Shown here: positions 34,862 through 43,821 of the stretch, in pieces
Numbering within the stretch: position 1 is the stretch's first letter
Layout of the letters: each line of letters starts with the position of its first letter
Source of the DNA: Gammaproteobacteria bacterium
GTDB lineage: Bacteria > Pseudomonadota > Gammaproteobacteria > HK1
Direction of reading: 5' to 3'
Length of the DNA: 64,000 bases
NCBI GenBank assembly: GCA_021773635.1
Contig: JAJFJV010000013.1
Span: 54,486-118,485 of the forward strand
Made by a program: the position numbers and the translations under genes
Notes under the pieces: model-generated
Seen by the model: only the letters and a program-made list of their open reading frames with translations
The model's database searches: none
Told to the model about the DNA's origin: nothing

Positions 34862-35889
34862 TCGGGTTTATCCTCATTGCTCTCGGTTTTTTTGGCCATT
34901 GCATGACGAAGCTCTGCCAGTTCTTCACGTAAAGTACCAACCAGCATGCTCATAGACTCCTCTACCGCAGCCAATCGATCATCGCTCGCTGGCACGGTTT
35001 TCGGTGCGGGCTTTGATAGCTTTTTAATGGGCTTCGGAGTTGCCAGAGCCGGTAACTCCGGCTCCACGCCACCATCGCCTTGCTCTTCCAGAAGCTCCTG
35101 CGTTACCGATGCCAGAGTTTCAGGGGTCAGTGCATGCAATTCCTCAAGGCAGCTGAAGAGAAATAGCCGGTCACACAGGTTATTGATACGGCGTGGGACG
35201 CCACCGGCGTATTCGTAAACCCCGTGATAGACCGCATCATCGATCTCCGGGTCACCCTGCCAGCCGGCGGTCAGCAAGCGATGTTCGATATAGCCACGCG
35301 TTTCTTCTGCATTCAGGGGCTTTAGATGATAGGCAGCAATCACGCGTTGACGCAGCTGCTCGAAACCCTCGGAACGCATGGTGTTGCGAAACTCCCTTTG
35401 CCCAAGCAAAAAGCTCTGCAACAAGGGTTCACCGTCCATGGAGAAGTTCGAAAGCATGCGCAACTCCTCAATGGCTTTTCGCGGCAGGCCCTGAGCTTCA
35501 TCCACCACTAGCAGGGCACGTTTCCCTTCCTGCCGGCAGGCGCGAAAATAGGATTCGAGCGCCGTAAGCAGTGCCGCCTTTCCGATGCGTTTGATAGGCA
35601 GGCCAAAGGAAGCAGCGACCATACGCAGGAGGTCGTCCGCCTGAAGCTGGGTACTCACCACTTGCGCAGCGACCACGTTCTCATGCTCCAGAGACTTGAG
35701 CAGAGCGCCCACGAGCGTGGTTTTTCCGGTTCCCACATTACCGGTGATAACGATGAAGCCCTCGCCCTGCTTGACACCATAGCGCAGATACGCGAGTGCC
35801 CGCTTGTGCCCCGAACTGTTAAAAAAGAATCGTGGATCCGGGCTAAGGCGGAAAGGCTTGGCGCGGAAGTTATAAAAGGATTCGTACAT
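34858..35889 (-). CDS. XrtA/PEP-CTERM system-associated ATPase
   Basis: 343 residues from the ATG at 35889 (MYESFYNFRAKPFRLSPDPRFFF), which is the conserved N-terminus of this ExeA/GspA-like AAA family (TIGR03015); upstream codons in the open frame are read-through. Walker A GNVGTGKTT, Walker B LLVVDEAQG, sensor region LLGQREFRNTM, arginine-rich HRLLTAGW. Present in nearly all XrtA loci, with a role probably in energising or regulating EPS assembly at the membrane; not established experimentally here. The C-terminal tail is long and acidic/Lys-rich, with a coiled-coil-like end. Confidence 0.94.
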   Translation of the reverse strand: MYESFYNFRAKPFRLSPDPRFFFNSSGHKRALAYLRYGVKQGEGFIVITGNVGTGKTTLVGALLKSLEHENVVAAQVVSTQLQADDLLRMVAASFGLPIKRIGKAALLTALESYFRACRQEGKRALLVVDEAQGLPRKAIEELRMLSNFSMDGEPLLQSFLLGQREFRNTMRSEGFEQLRQRVIAAYHLKPLNAEETRGYIEHRLLTAGWQGDPEIDDAVYHGVYEYAGGVPRRINNLCDRLFLFSCLEELHALTPETLASVTQELLEEQGDGGVEPELPALATPKPIKKLSKPAPKTVPASDDRLAAVEESMSMLVGTLREELAELRHAMAKKTESNEDKPE

Positions 35890-35913
35890 CTGGATTGGTT
35901 TCCATGTTGGAAC

Positions 35914-35934
35914 GGCGCACACCGTGCACCCTAC
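35914..35934 (-). repeat. GTAG-type REP element r4
   Basis: Minus strand: GTAG followed by GGTGCAC-ggt-GTGCGCC, a hairpin with one mismatch. Lies about 25 bases upstream of the ATPase start. Confidence 0.7.
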
Positions 35935-35962
35935 AAAATGTGGATGAGTATTCCGTGCCTGT

Positions 35963-36022
35963 GTAGGGCGGACCATGTCCGCCAAACCATCGCCACTGGG
36001 TGGCGGACATGGTCCGCCCTAC
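35963..36022. repeat. Perfect inverted pair of GTAG-type REPs (r5, r6)
   Basis: Arms 35963-35984 and 36001-36022 are perfect reverse complements (22 bp) with a 16-base spacer. Each arm is GTAG plus the internal hairpin GGCGGAC-cat-GTCCGCC. This is a BIME: two REPs in inverted orientation between the outer-membrane gene and the ATPase gene. It may also act as a transcription or mRNA-stability element within the operon. Confidence 0.88.
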
Positions 36023-36048
36023 GATTTAGCGGCCGGAACGGCCCAAGC

Positions 36049-37473
36049 TTAAAAGGAAAGGTTCAGATTGACGGTAAAGCGGTTTTCTTCGTATTCGTTT
36101 GTCGCCAGATCGGATTCCTGCTGTACACGCTGGAAGCTGGCCTGGGCATTCAGATCCCGGGCAAACTGACGGGTCATGGAAACGCCGGCATCCCAACGCG
36201 TGTCCTCGCGGGCACCACCGGCCAGTTCAGACTGTTGCCAACCACCGTTGAGAGAAACGGTCGTGCGATGCGACAACCGACGGCTGATACTGGCCGAGGC
36301 ACCGAGGACCTCCTCGTTGCCACCGCTTAGCTGAAATTCCCGCTGGGTATTAAACAGGCTCACACTGGCATCGGTACGGCGACCACGCAGCGTTACCCCC
36401 CCCCGAAATTGCTTCTCTACCAATACTTCTTCGGTGATCGTCGCCGTATCCACCGGCACCTGAACCAGCAATCCGGTTCCCGGATCCAGAATCGGCGTAC
36501 CGAAGGCATCTACCAACGGAATTAACTGGCGATCGAGTTGGGTCTGTCGGGTGGTGGTGATGTCTTCCGCATAGCTTGCCGTCCATGCCGCGCGCCGGCT
36601 TTGGTGACTCAGGGAAAAAGAGTAATTCTTTCCGAAGAAACGCTCACCGTAGCCTGCTTCCAGTCGGGTTCTGGAAGTCGGTGTCCACGTCGCGCCACCG
36701 TTCCAGCTAAATCCATCGCTATCATCCTGGCTAGTGGCAAATTTATTATTGTCCAGGCCAGCATTCACGAAGGCACTGTATTTCCGGGTAAAGACGTAAC
36801 GCAGGGTGCCGTTGACGCGCTCAAAACTGGAGATTGTGCCACTCTCGTTATCTACCCTTTGTTGGTTATAGCTAATGCTCCAGGGCAAGCGGCTGAAACG
36901 TGAACCACTGTCGATAAGGATATCGCTACTGGTCGAGGTACTATTGCTACCACCACTGTTCAGTACCTGGTCCACCGTTATCCGCGCTTCTCCATTGGCG
37001 TAATTACCAAAATGGTGGCGAACCACCGGGCTGACGCGCCAGGTGTACACCTCGTTACGATTTCCCGTGACGGAGATATTGCTATCTGAAAGACGCCCGC
37101 TGTTGCTGGTATTTTCCTGCCGCGCCGAGGCATCCACATCAAGAAAGACTATCTGTTTCACCAGCTCCGCATTGGCATTGGCCTGCAACTGATGGCTGAG
37201 GGAGTTGCGGTCGCTATCGTTGGAATAAAAAAGTTTCTGCAGACTGTAGTCAAAATTTGCGCTCAGCCGTCCGCCCTGCCCCCGAAGGCTGATAGAGGGA
37301 GTCACTTCAGTAATAAAATCATCATCCTCCTGCCCCGAAGGGGACAGATTGACGTTATCCGTGTAGCTCTCCTGCACGGAAATTGCCGGTACAATGCGCC
37401 ACTGTCCGGCGGAAACTGCTTCGCCGGCCAGCATCAACGCAAGACCCAGCCCGTATAGACGTGATAAGAACAC
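36049..37473 (-). CDS. XrtA/PEP-CTERM system outer-membrane beta-barrel protein
   Basis: About 474 residues from GTG 37473, like TIGR03016. Signal peptide FLSRLYGLGLALMLAGEAVSA, then alternating amphipathic strands rich in Tyr, Arg and Ser (ANFDYSLQKLFYSNDSDRNSLSHQLQANANA; RLEAGYGERFFGKNYSFSLSHQSR), ending FTVNLNLSF with the terminal aromatic typical of outer-membrane barrels. It is thought to form the EPS exit pore in XrtA loci. ATG 37500, overlapping the kinase gene by 23 bases, is an alternative start; upstream codons are read-through. Confidence 0.92.
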   Translation of the reverse strand: MFLSRLYGLGLALMLAGEAVSAGQWRIVPAISVQESYTDNVNLSPSGQEDDDFITEVTPSISLRGQGGRLSANFDYSLQKLFYSNDSDRNSLSHQLQANANAELVKQIVFLDVDASARQENTSNSGRLSDSNISVTGNRNEVYTWRVSPVVRHHFGNYANGEARITVDQVLNSGGSNSTSTSSDILIDSGSRFSRLPWSISYNQQRVDNESGTISSFERVNGTLRYVFTRKYSAFVNAGLDNNKFATSQDDSDGFSWNGGATWTPTSRTRLEAGYGERFFGKNYSFSLSHQSRRAAWTASYAEDITTTRQTQLDRQLIPLVDAFGTPILDPGTGLLVQVPVDTATITEEVLVEKQFRGGVTLRGRRTDASVSLFNTQREFQLSGGNEEVLGASASISRRLSHRTTVSLNGGWQQSELAGGAREDTRWDAGVSMTRQFARDLNAQASFQRVQQESDLATNEYEENRFTVNLNLSF

Positions 37474-37477
37474 GACG

Positions 37478-38470
37478 CTAGTTGCCCCCGTAATAGCCAT
37501 AGCCGTATCCGTAACCATAGCCATACCCCAGACGATCGCCGCCCCGTTCCTTGTTGAGCAGCAGCCCGATATTCTTGTCCGGGCCAAGGAGTTCCAGTGC
37601 CTCCCGCACCGCACTCTGAGGGGTGCGCACTGCCTCTACCACCATGACGATCTGCCCCACCAGGCTGGCCAGCACATTGGCACCGGCGGCCGCCAGTACC
37701 GGGGGTGAATCAATAACCACAATGCGATCCCGGTAGCGCAAGGAAAGCTCACTCGCCAAACGGGTCATCCCTTCGCTGGATAAAATCTCCGTAAGATTGG
37801 GATGGCGCCTGCCAGTCGGCAGCAGGGTGAGCTTGGGTATGTCCGTGGCTACCAGTGCATCAGACAACGGCATATCCTCGTTTATCAGGAAGTCCGTCAA
37901 GCCGTCGCTCTCCTCGAGCCCGAACCGGCGTGTCAGATCGGCCTTGGCCAGATCCGCATCCACCAGCAGTACGGTACGATCGCGTTCCATAGCGATGCTG
38001 AGCGCCAGATTCAATGAGGTAGTGGTCTTGCCCTCACCAGGGAGTGCACTGCCCACCATGATGAGATTACCGTTCCTAAGCGCCTGCTCGCCTTCGGGGG
38101 ACGCCTGCATCAGCAAGGGACGCTTGATGATGCGAAACTGCTCTGCTAAACGTGAATTATCCGTCTCCTGATTAACTACGAGATCCGTACCGAAGCGTGC
38201 GAGATCCATCATGATGCGGCGATGGGTATGAGACTGCGCCGAATCATCTGCCAATTCGCCAGGAGCAGGAGAGACTATTGGTTCCGAAACGACATCAATT
38301 TTTACTTCCGGCTGCGCGGCAATTTCCGTAACTACTTCTTCCTCAGGTAACTCTGGCTGCTGCCGAAATGAAACACTCGCATTGGGCTCAGGAATTGGGG
38401 GGGATGGCGGAGCAGATCGTTTCCGCCCCTTCGGCTCAAGCTTTTCCAGCGCCTTTTCGATAATACTCAC
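37478..38470 (-). CDS. XrtA-associated tyrosine autokinase
   Basis: 330 residues from GTG 38470 (VSIIEKALEKLEPKGRKR), overlapping the chain-length gene as GTGA. BY-kinase ATPase: Walker A GSALPGEGKTTTS, Walker A' VLLVDADLAKADL, Walker B VVIDSPPVL. It resembles TIGR03018. The C-terminus is a run of alternating Gly-Tyr (GYGYGYGYGYGYYGG), the tyrosine cluster autophosphorylated in BY-kinases, which controls polysaccharide chain length together with the upstream Wzz-like partner. Upstream codons in the open frame have a strange, non-protein-like composition and are left out. Confidence 0.94.
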   Translation of the reverse strand: MSIIEKALEKLEPKGRKRSAPPSPPIPEPNASVSFRQQPELPEEEVVTEIAAQPEVKIDVVSEPIVSPAPGELADDSAQSHTHRRIMMDLARFGTDLVVNQETDNSRLAEQFRIIKRPLLMQASPEGEQALRNGNLIMVGSALPGEGKTTTSLNLALSIAMERDRTVLLVDADLAKADLTRRFGLEESDGLTDFLINEDMPLSDALVATDIPKLTLLPTGRRHPNLTEILSSEGMTRLASELSLRYRDRIVVIDSPPVLAAAGANVLASLVGQIVMVVEAVRTPQSAVREALELLGPDKNIGLLLNKERGGDRLGYGYGYGYGYGYYGGN

Positions 38471-40056
38471 AGGAAACGCTCTCCAAGGCTCGCAACCTTG
38501 CTCACGATATCCACACGCATCACCTGCAGGGTAACCAGGCCAGCATAGACTCCGATCAGCGCCAGACACCCCGCAGCAAAACTCACCACCGCCATCTTTC
38601 TCTGCACTTTCTCCTTGGGGGTCCATACCCGGGAAACTACCCCGAGGACAGGAAAATCAGTCAGCTCTGCAAAGGCTTCCCGGGAGTAAATGGCAGGCCG
38701 CAGCATAGCGAGTAGCCAGGCAATGCCTACACCAGCCCCCAAACCAACCAGCAACACCAGACCACTCAGAGTAGGACGGTCAGGCTCAGTAGGGACCAGT
38801 GGCTCCCTGGGCGGCTCAATGATATTGAATTGCACGTCATCGGTAGTCTGGCTGGCATCATCACCCAGCTTAAGGGCCTCGCGACGCGATACCAGCTCAT
38901 TGTAATTTTTGCGGTCAATATTGTAGTCGCGGTTGAGCCGGGCGAGTTCTGCCTCGACCTTGGGTATGGTATCCACCATTTTTGCCAGACCCACCTCGCG
39001 TTTTTTATACTCGGAAACCCGCGCCTGTAACGCGGCAACCTCCGCCTCGATCGCGCCCAGGGATATCTTCAGTTCCTGATAGACGGGGTTCTGATTAAGC
39101 TGATAATTACCTTGCGGATTGGTGGCAGCAAACTGCTTTTGCTCTTCTGCCCGTTCCTTTTTGAGCTGATCCATCACCCTACGCGTGGAGATCACATCCG
39201 GATGTTTATCAGTGTATTGCAAAAGCAGCTGATCCAGATTTTTCTCCAGTCCCAGAATTCGCGCATCCAGCGGACTTCCTGTATCCGTTGCTCCGGGAGG
39301 CTGTGGCCCCAAGCCAAAGCTCGGCTCCTCTCCGGAAATTTGCTTGCGTAACGACTCGCGGCGTCTGGTCGCCTCGTTGAGCTCCAGCTTCGCGCTGGCC
39401 AGGAGGGCCGCCATCTGTTGACGCTGGCTGAAATAGTTCCCGCCCTCACCCGGCATCATCCCGACATTGCGTTGCTTGAATTCCTTCAGACGGGCCTCAG
39501 CGGCCTCCAGCCTGCCTTCATATTCCTTGATCTGTTCCTCAATGAACTGCTTGGTCTTGCTGGTGTCTTTGCGGGTATCACCCAGGGAGCGCTCGACAAA
39601 CAGGTTTAACAATGCCTCCACCACCCGAGTGGCCAGCTTTGCATCAGTGTTGGAATACTTAATGACGAAGATATTGTCCTTGCCCGTTCCAGTGACCTTG
39701 ACGTTCTCCGCCAGCCCGAAAAGAAGCTTCTCCATATCCTCCGGGGTCTTGGCCTTGAGGTCCATATCCGTCTTGCGAGCTACGGCCTCCAAATTGGGGC
39801 GTACCAGCAAGGTACGACGCATCATCAATGCCGCATCCTGGCGAGAAGTGTTCTGTACCGCCAAGCCCTTGAGTAATGGCCGTAACAGTGAACGGGTATC
39901 GAGGAAAATCTTGGCGGACACCTCGTAACGATCAGGCATGAGGAGTACCGACACCCATCCCGACATACAAAGCACGATGGCACTGATCAGGGCCAACCAG
40001 CGATATTGCCAGACCATGCGGGCATGATTGAGCCCCTGGACGACTACCTCATGCAT
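38467..40056 (-). CDS. XrtA system polysaccharide chain-length determinant
   Basis: 529 residues, Wzz/GNVR family like TIGR03007. First membrane segment near residues 18-38 (LALISAIVLCMSGWVSVLLM), long periplasmic coiled-coil region (EEQIKEYEGRLEAAEARLKEFKQ..., and AEVAALQARVSEYKKREVGLAK), GNVR-type motif around NYNELVSRREA, proline-rich PPREPLVPTEPDRPTL then second and third hydrophobic segments. Sets polymer length and docks the tyrosine kinase encoded immediately downstream. Confidence 0.94.
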   Translation of the reverse strand: MHEVVVQGLNHARMVWQYRWLALISAIVLCMSGWVSVLLMPDRYEVSAKIFLDTRSLLRPLLKGLAVQNTSRQDAALMMRRTLLVRPNLEAVARKTDMDLKAKTPEDMEKLLFGLAENVKVTGTGKDNIFVIKYSNTDAKLATRVVEALLNLFVERSLGDTRKDTSKTKQFIEEQIKEYEGRLEAAEARLKEFKQRNVGMMPGEGGNYFSQRQQMAALLASAKLELNEATRRRESLRKQISGEEPSFGLGPQPPGATDTGSPLDARILGLEKNLDQLLLQYTDKHPDVISTRRVMDQLKKERAEEQKQFAATNPQGNYQLNQNPVYQELKISLGAIEAEVAALQARVSEYKKREVGLAKMVDTIPKVEAELARLNRDYNIDRKNYNELVSRREALKLGDDASQTTDDVQFNIIEPPREPLVPTEPDRPTLSGLVLLVGLGAGVGIAWLLAMLRPAIYSREAFAELTDFPVLGVVSRVWTPKEKVQRKMAVVSFAAGCLALIGVYAGLVTLQVMRVDIVSKVASLGERFL

Positions 40057-40102
40057 GCGCAGCCCTCATGAATTCTGAAGTCCACCTCTGTCATGACAGA
40101 AC

Positions 40103-40735
40103 TCAGAACCAGGCCTCGGGGATAATGATGATATCGCCGGGCGCTACAGGCACATTGGCACTGATATCGCCATCTTTCAGAAGGTCCTCCAAACGCACCC
40201 GGGCCTGATGCTGCTGACCATCCGCGGTTCGCACGATACGCGCCTTGTTACCAGCAGCGAATTCTGTCAGTCCGCCCACCGCAATCATTACGTCCAAAAC
40301 CGTCATATTGGCCCGAAATGGTAGCGAGCGCGGTTGCGCCGCCTCTCCAACCACCCGAACCTGCTTGTCGTAGGTGCCCTGAAAACCGCTGACCATCACC
40401 GTCACCAGTGGCGTCTTGACGTATTTTGAAAGCTCACCTTCAATTTCACGGGCCAGTTGGGTGGAGGTCTTGCCGCTGGCAGCCAGATCTTCCACCAGTG
40501 GCACCGATATCTTGCCGTCAGGCTTTACGGTTACCGAGCGAGAAAGCTCCGGGTTCCGCCAGACGAAAATAGAAAGACCATCGCCAGGCCCAATGATGTA
40601 GTCATATGCGGCGGCCTCTCCTGCCGGCAAATCCTCAATCTTGATATCCGAGGTCTCACAACCTGCCAGGGAAAGAGCCAACAATCCCGCGATACCCATA
40701 CCCCAAAGCCTGGAGATGCCTCTATGCTTAGCCAT
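40103..40735 (-). CDS. XrtA/PEP-CTERM system exopolysaccharide export lipoprotein
   Basis: 210 residues from ATG 40735, chosen because it has the ribosome binding site GAGGAG eight bases upstream and gives a clean lipoprotein signal (LLALSLAGC, lipidated C26). Poly_export domain (YIIGPGDGLSIFVWRNPELSRSVTVKPDGKISVPLVEDL) followed by SLBB-type repeats (VRVVGEAAQPRSLPFRANMTVLDVMIAVGGL) and a final GDIIIIPEAWF. Wza-like outer-membrane export component, like TIGR03027. First gene of the downstream XrtA operon, with a 132-base gap upstream. Confidence 0.95.
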   Translation of the reverse strand: MAKHRGISRLWGMGIAGLLALSLAGCETSDIKIEDLPAGEAAAYDYIIGPGDGLSIFVWRNPELSRSVTVKPDGKISVPLVEDLAASGKTSTQLAREIEGELSKYVKTPLVTVMVSGFQGTYDKQVRVVGEAAQPRSLPFRANMTVLDVMIAVGGLTEFAAGNKARIVRTADGQQHQARVRLEDLLKDGDISANVPVAPGDIIIIPEAWF

Positions 40736-40867
40736 CAGTTTTCTCCTCACGTTCTCAATACAGAGCCACACCGCGGGATTGTATGCTTCCTGAAGCGGGC
40801 ATGTCTAATAAATATGCGCTTTATTTAAAGAAAAATGTCAACAAATAAAGGGGATTGCGAAATATCC
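40736..40867 (-). promoter_or_regulatory. Gap between xrtA and the export operon; possible sigma-70 promoter
   Basis: AT-rich. On the minus strand a TTGACA (about 40838-40843) with a loosely fitting CATATT 19 bases later is a weak sigma-70 candidate. A lone TGTCA half-site occurs, but no full PrsR-type box or GG-N10-GC sigma-54 signature. Transcription could equally read through from xrtA. Confidence 0.35.
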
Positions 40868-42463
40868 CTAATGTTTTTCATGAATGTTTGCAATCGCTGG
40901 GACAAATTCACCGGCTGCCTGAACTTTGTCCAGATAGCCACTCAATGCCGGCATCAGAGCAGTCCCCGCATCCCTCAGGACCTTGCGCGCTTCTTCCCGG
41001 CCTCCATGAACCCTGGTAGACAAGGCCATCACGGCAGCGCCAGGTTGGCCGCTCAGTAATCCCCATACCTGGAGCAATTTTGCCTCGTAATCGCTGGAAG
41101 TCAGGCGGCCAGCCACCTGGTACCAGTGCCAGACAAGCCGTATGCCCGCCCCGCGGGTAGATTTTAATTCCATTTCCCTCACTTTCAGGGTTTCGCCACT
41201 TTCCAGGGTAATCTCCCCCTCCTTGCGGGCGGCACGCCTCCATGCTGCCTCGTTGTAGAGGGTATTAGTATCGTTGACGAGTTCCTTACCCTGCCGCTGA
41301 GAGACGTAATAGCTCAGATAAAGCTGGACCTCGGCTGCGTCCCGACGATACGCGCCGCGCACCTCTCCGTCTGCACCCAAGTACTGTGGCTGCCAATTCC
41401 GCTCCGCCTCCACCGGTCCCATCCACGGCTTTTCCACCGCTGGCGCAGCCAGGATTATTTCGTTAACCCCTGTATCACCCATCTCACGCCAATAAGCCGC
41501 GGCGGGCCCCAGGCTGGCAATCAGCAGTGCCAGTATCGATAGACTGACGATTCCCTTCGCGCCATAGTGGGAACCCTCAAATCTGGGTGCCGGCACCCCT
41601 TCGTCCCATTCTTTTTCCGCCAACCAGGCACCAAATAGAAATAACGGTACCAGCGTTGCTGCAAACACAAACCAGCCGAAGCTAATATGATCTCGCACCA
41701 GCCAGTGCTGCATGCCGCCATAATGACCCGCAGCAACGATAATGCTGACCCGAATCCAATTGAACACCACCGCGCAGACGATGCTGACAGCGAAAAACAG
41801 CACTCCTCGCCACAGGGCGCGAAAATTAAGATAGGCGTATAACCCTCCCACCGACATCGTGGCGAGCAGAAATCTCAGTCCCGCACAAACTTCCTCCACC
41901 ACAAACCGGCCTTCAGGAATAGTCAGATAGTAGCCTTCCAACAGCACGGGAATGCTCATGTTCTGCAACATCCAGGTTGTAGCCAGTGCAGTATTTAACT
42001 GCAGCACCGGTATGAAGATGGACCAAATGGGAACGGCAAGAAGCAGGTACGCAATGGGGAATGCCAGTACGCGAAGTGCCGGCCAGCCGAGTAACGTAAG
42101 CACCACGCCAGCGGGCAAGGCCACCAGCATCAGCTGCATACCTACATCCACCCCCGCAACATGGGCGACAAACCAGCCAAAGCCCAGCATTCCCAGACCG
42201 GCCAGACCCAGGGTGGTCGGCCTGGACGGAATTGGGGCAATTTCCGCACGCCGCTCCCACACAAGATAGAGGCTAATTGGCAGCACCAGAAGGCCATGCC
42301 CGTAGGGCGCCGAATGAAGCCAGGTATCCCATAGGGTCGTCACGGTCTGACCATATATAATAAGCAGCATTCCGAGAATTACAGCCACTGCCCATATATC
42401 CACGCGCCGTGCATCCACACGGTTGACGAGTTCGGGTGTTGGCGGTGTCCTCGCAACACTCAT
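40868..42463 (-). CDS. xrtA: Exosortase A fused to EpsI domain
   Basis: 531 residues. N-terminal exosortase: eight or so membrane segments with the catalytic triad visible, Cys193 (EEVCAGLRFLLATM), Arg238 (FNWIRVSII) and His259 (VRDHISFGW). A C-terminal EpsI domain (about residues 310-531: WQPQYLGADGEVRGAYRRDAAEVQLYLSYYVSQRQGKELV) is fused in the same chain, as in many XrtA proteins. It is the membrane transpeptidase-like enzyme that recognises PEP-CTERM tails and is thought to cleave and transfer those proteins; the PEP-CTERM gene at 51014 is a local substrate. Overlaps prsR (ATGA). Confidence 0.95.
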   Translation of the reverse strand: MSVARTPPTPELVNRVDARRVDIWAVAVILGMLLIIYGQTVTTLWDTWLHSAPYGHGLLVLPISLYLVWERRAEIAPIPSRPTTLGLAGLGMLGFGWFVAHVAGVDVGMQLMLVALPAGVVLTLLGWPALRVLAFPIAYLLLAVPIWSIFIPVLQLNTALATTWMLQNMSIPVLLEGYYLTIPEGRFVVEEVCAGLRFLLATMSVGGLYAYLNFRALWRGVLFFAVSIVCAVVFNWIRVSIIVAAGHYGGMQHWLVRDHISFGWFVFAATLVPLFLFGAWLAEKEWDEGVPAPRFEGSHYGAKGIVSLSILALLIASLGPAAAYWREMGDTGVNEIILAAPAVEKPWMGPVEAERNWQPQYLGADGEVRGAYRRDAAEVQLYLSYYVSQRQGKELVNDTNTLYNEAAWRRAARKEGEITLESGETLKVREMELKSTRGAGIRLVWHWYQVAGRLTSSDYEAKLLQVWGLLSGQPGAAVMALSTRVHGGREEARKVLRDAGTALMPALSGYLDKVQAAGEFVPAIANIHEKH

Positions 42464-43821
42464 TTCAGACTGAATTTATCCATCAATGCATACAGGGTGG
42501 GTCGGCTGACACCCAGCATGTCCGCCGCCGACGCCACCTTGTTGGTAGTTAGCGCGAGGGCGCGGCGCACGGCCTGAAGTTCTGCGGCATCACGAACCTG
42601 GCGAAGATTGAGCGGCATCGGTTCCAGCTCCGAGCTCTGTAGCTCCAGATCGGAGACCTCTACCAGACTGCCTTCCACCATGATCGCCGCCCGCTTGACC
42701 CGATTTTCCAACTCGCGGGCATTGCCAGGCCAGGCATAGGCCTCGATGGCGGCTACAGCCGAATCACTGAAGCCCTTGATTTTGCTTCCATGTTCGCGAT
42801 GGTAACGGTGCAAAAAGGCCTGTGCGAGCAAGATGGGATCCCCCTTGCGCTCGCGCAGCGGCGGAATCTCGATACTGATCTCGCTGATCCGGTAATAGAG
42901 ATCCTCGCGGAAACGGGTGTCGGCGATCTGCTCCTGCAGATTCTGGTGAGTGGCACAGAGCACTCGTACATCCACGGCGATCTCGCTCCGCCCACCCAGA
43001 CGCTCAATTGTCCGTTCCTGCAGGAAGCGCAGCAGCTTGGCCTGAAGCGACGAAGGCAAGTCTCCAATTTCATCCAGAAAAAGAGTGCCGCCATCAGCGT
43101 ACTCAATCTTGCCTATGGTCTGCTTGACCGCCCCGGTAAAAGCGCCTTTCTCATAGCCGAAAAGCTCACTCTCAAGCAATGCTTCCGGAATTGCCGCGCA
43201 GTTGATAGCAACGAAACGCTCGCGCCGACGGTCGCTCAACTGATGCAGGGCACGCGCCAGCAATTCCTTGCCGGTGCCACTCTCGCCCAGTAGCAGTACT
43301 CGAGCATCACTAGGCGCCACCTTCTCTACCATGGCGCACACCCGTGTCATTTCAGCACTGGCGGCAATGATGCCTTCCAGCGGAGAAACATCGCTCTCAT
43401 CCGCCAGCCGCCGGTTCTCCTGCTCCAGCTCATGAAGATGGTGGGCACGCTCGACGATGAGTCCGAGGATGTCCGCATCCACCGGCTTCTGGTAAAAATC
43501 ATAGGCACCGAGAGCAATGGCGCGCACCGCATTTTCACGATCATCATTGCCGGTTACCACGATGACCTTGGTAGACGGCGCCAGCTTGAGTATTTCCTCC
43601 AGGGTGGCAAGACCCTCGCTGGCATTGGCAGGATCCGGCGGCAATCCTAGGTCCAGGGTCACCACGGGCGGCTCCCACCGGCGTACCAGGTTGATCGCTG
43701 ATTCGCGATCACCCGCCAGGTGCAATTTGTAGCCTTCGAAACTCCACCGTAACTGCTTCTGCAAACCCGGGTCATCTTCCACTACCAGCAAGCTGCGCTT
43801 GCTCACTGCCTTAGCGTTCAC
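42460..43821 (-). CDS. prsR: PEP-CTERM-box response regulator, sigma-54 activator
   Basis: 453 residues in three parts. Receiver domain: acidic pocket E15/D16/D17, phosphoacceptor D57 (VVTLDLGLP), K112. AAA+ sigma-54 interaction domain: Walker A GESGTGKE (179-186) and the sigma-54-contacting GAFTGA loop (226-231). C-terminal Fis-type helix-turn-helix (NKVASAADMLGVSRPTLYALMDKF). It activates RpoN-dependent promoters of PEP-CTERM/EPS genes; the boxes and the sigma-54 promoter at 50678-50916 are likely targets. Overlaps both neighbours by 4 bases, in the order prsK, prsR, xrtA. Confidence 0.96.
   Translation of the reverse strand: MNAKAVSKRSLLVVEDDPGLQKQLRWSFEGYKLHLAGDRESAINLVRRWEPPVVTLDLGLPPDPANASEGLATLEEILKLAPSTKVIVVTGNDDRENAVRAIALGAYDFYQKPVDADILGLIVERAHHLHELEQENRRLADESDVSPLEGIIAASAEMTRVCAMVEKVAPSDARVLLLGESGTGKELLARALHQLSDRRRERFVAINCAAIPEALLESELFGYEKGAFTGAVKQTIGKIEYADGGTLFLDEIGDLPSSLQAKLLRFLQERTIERLGGRSEIAVDVRVLCATHQNLQEQIADTRFREDLYYRISEISIEIPPLRERKGDPILLAQAFLHRYHREHGSKIKGFSDSAVAAIEAYAWPGNARELENRVKRAAIMVEGSLVEVSDLELQSSELEPMPLNLRQVRDAAELQAVRRALALTTNKVASAADMLGVSRPTLYALMDKFSLK

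Noticed and set aside
40736..40867. Candidate PrsR box upstream of the export gene
   Set aside because: Only one half-site (TGTCA) is present and the N7-spaced TTACA partner is missing; no GG-N10-GC nearby.
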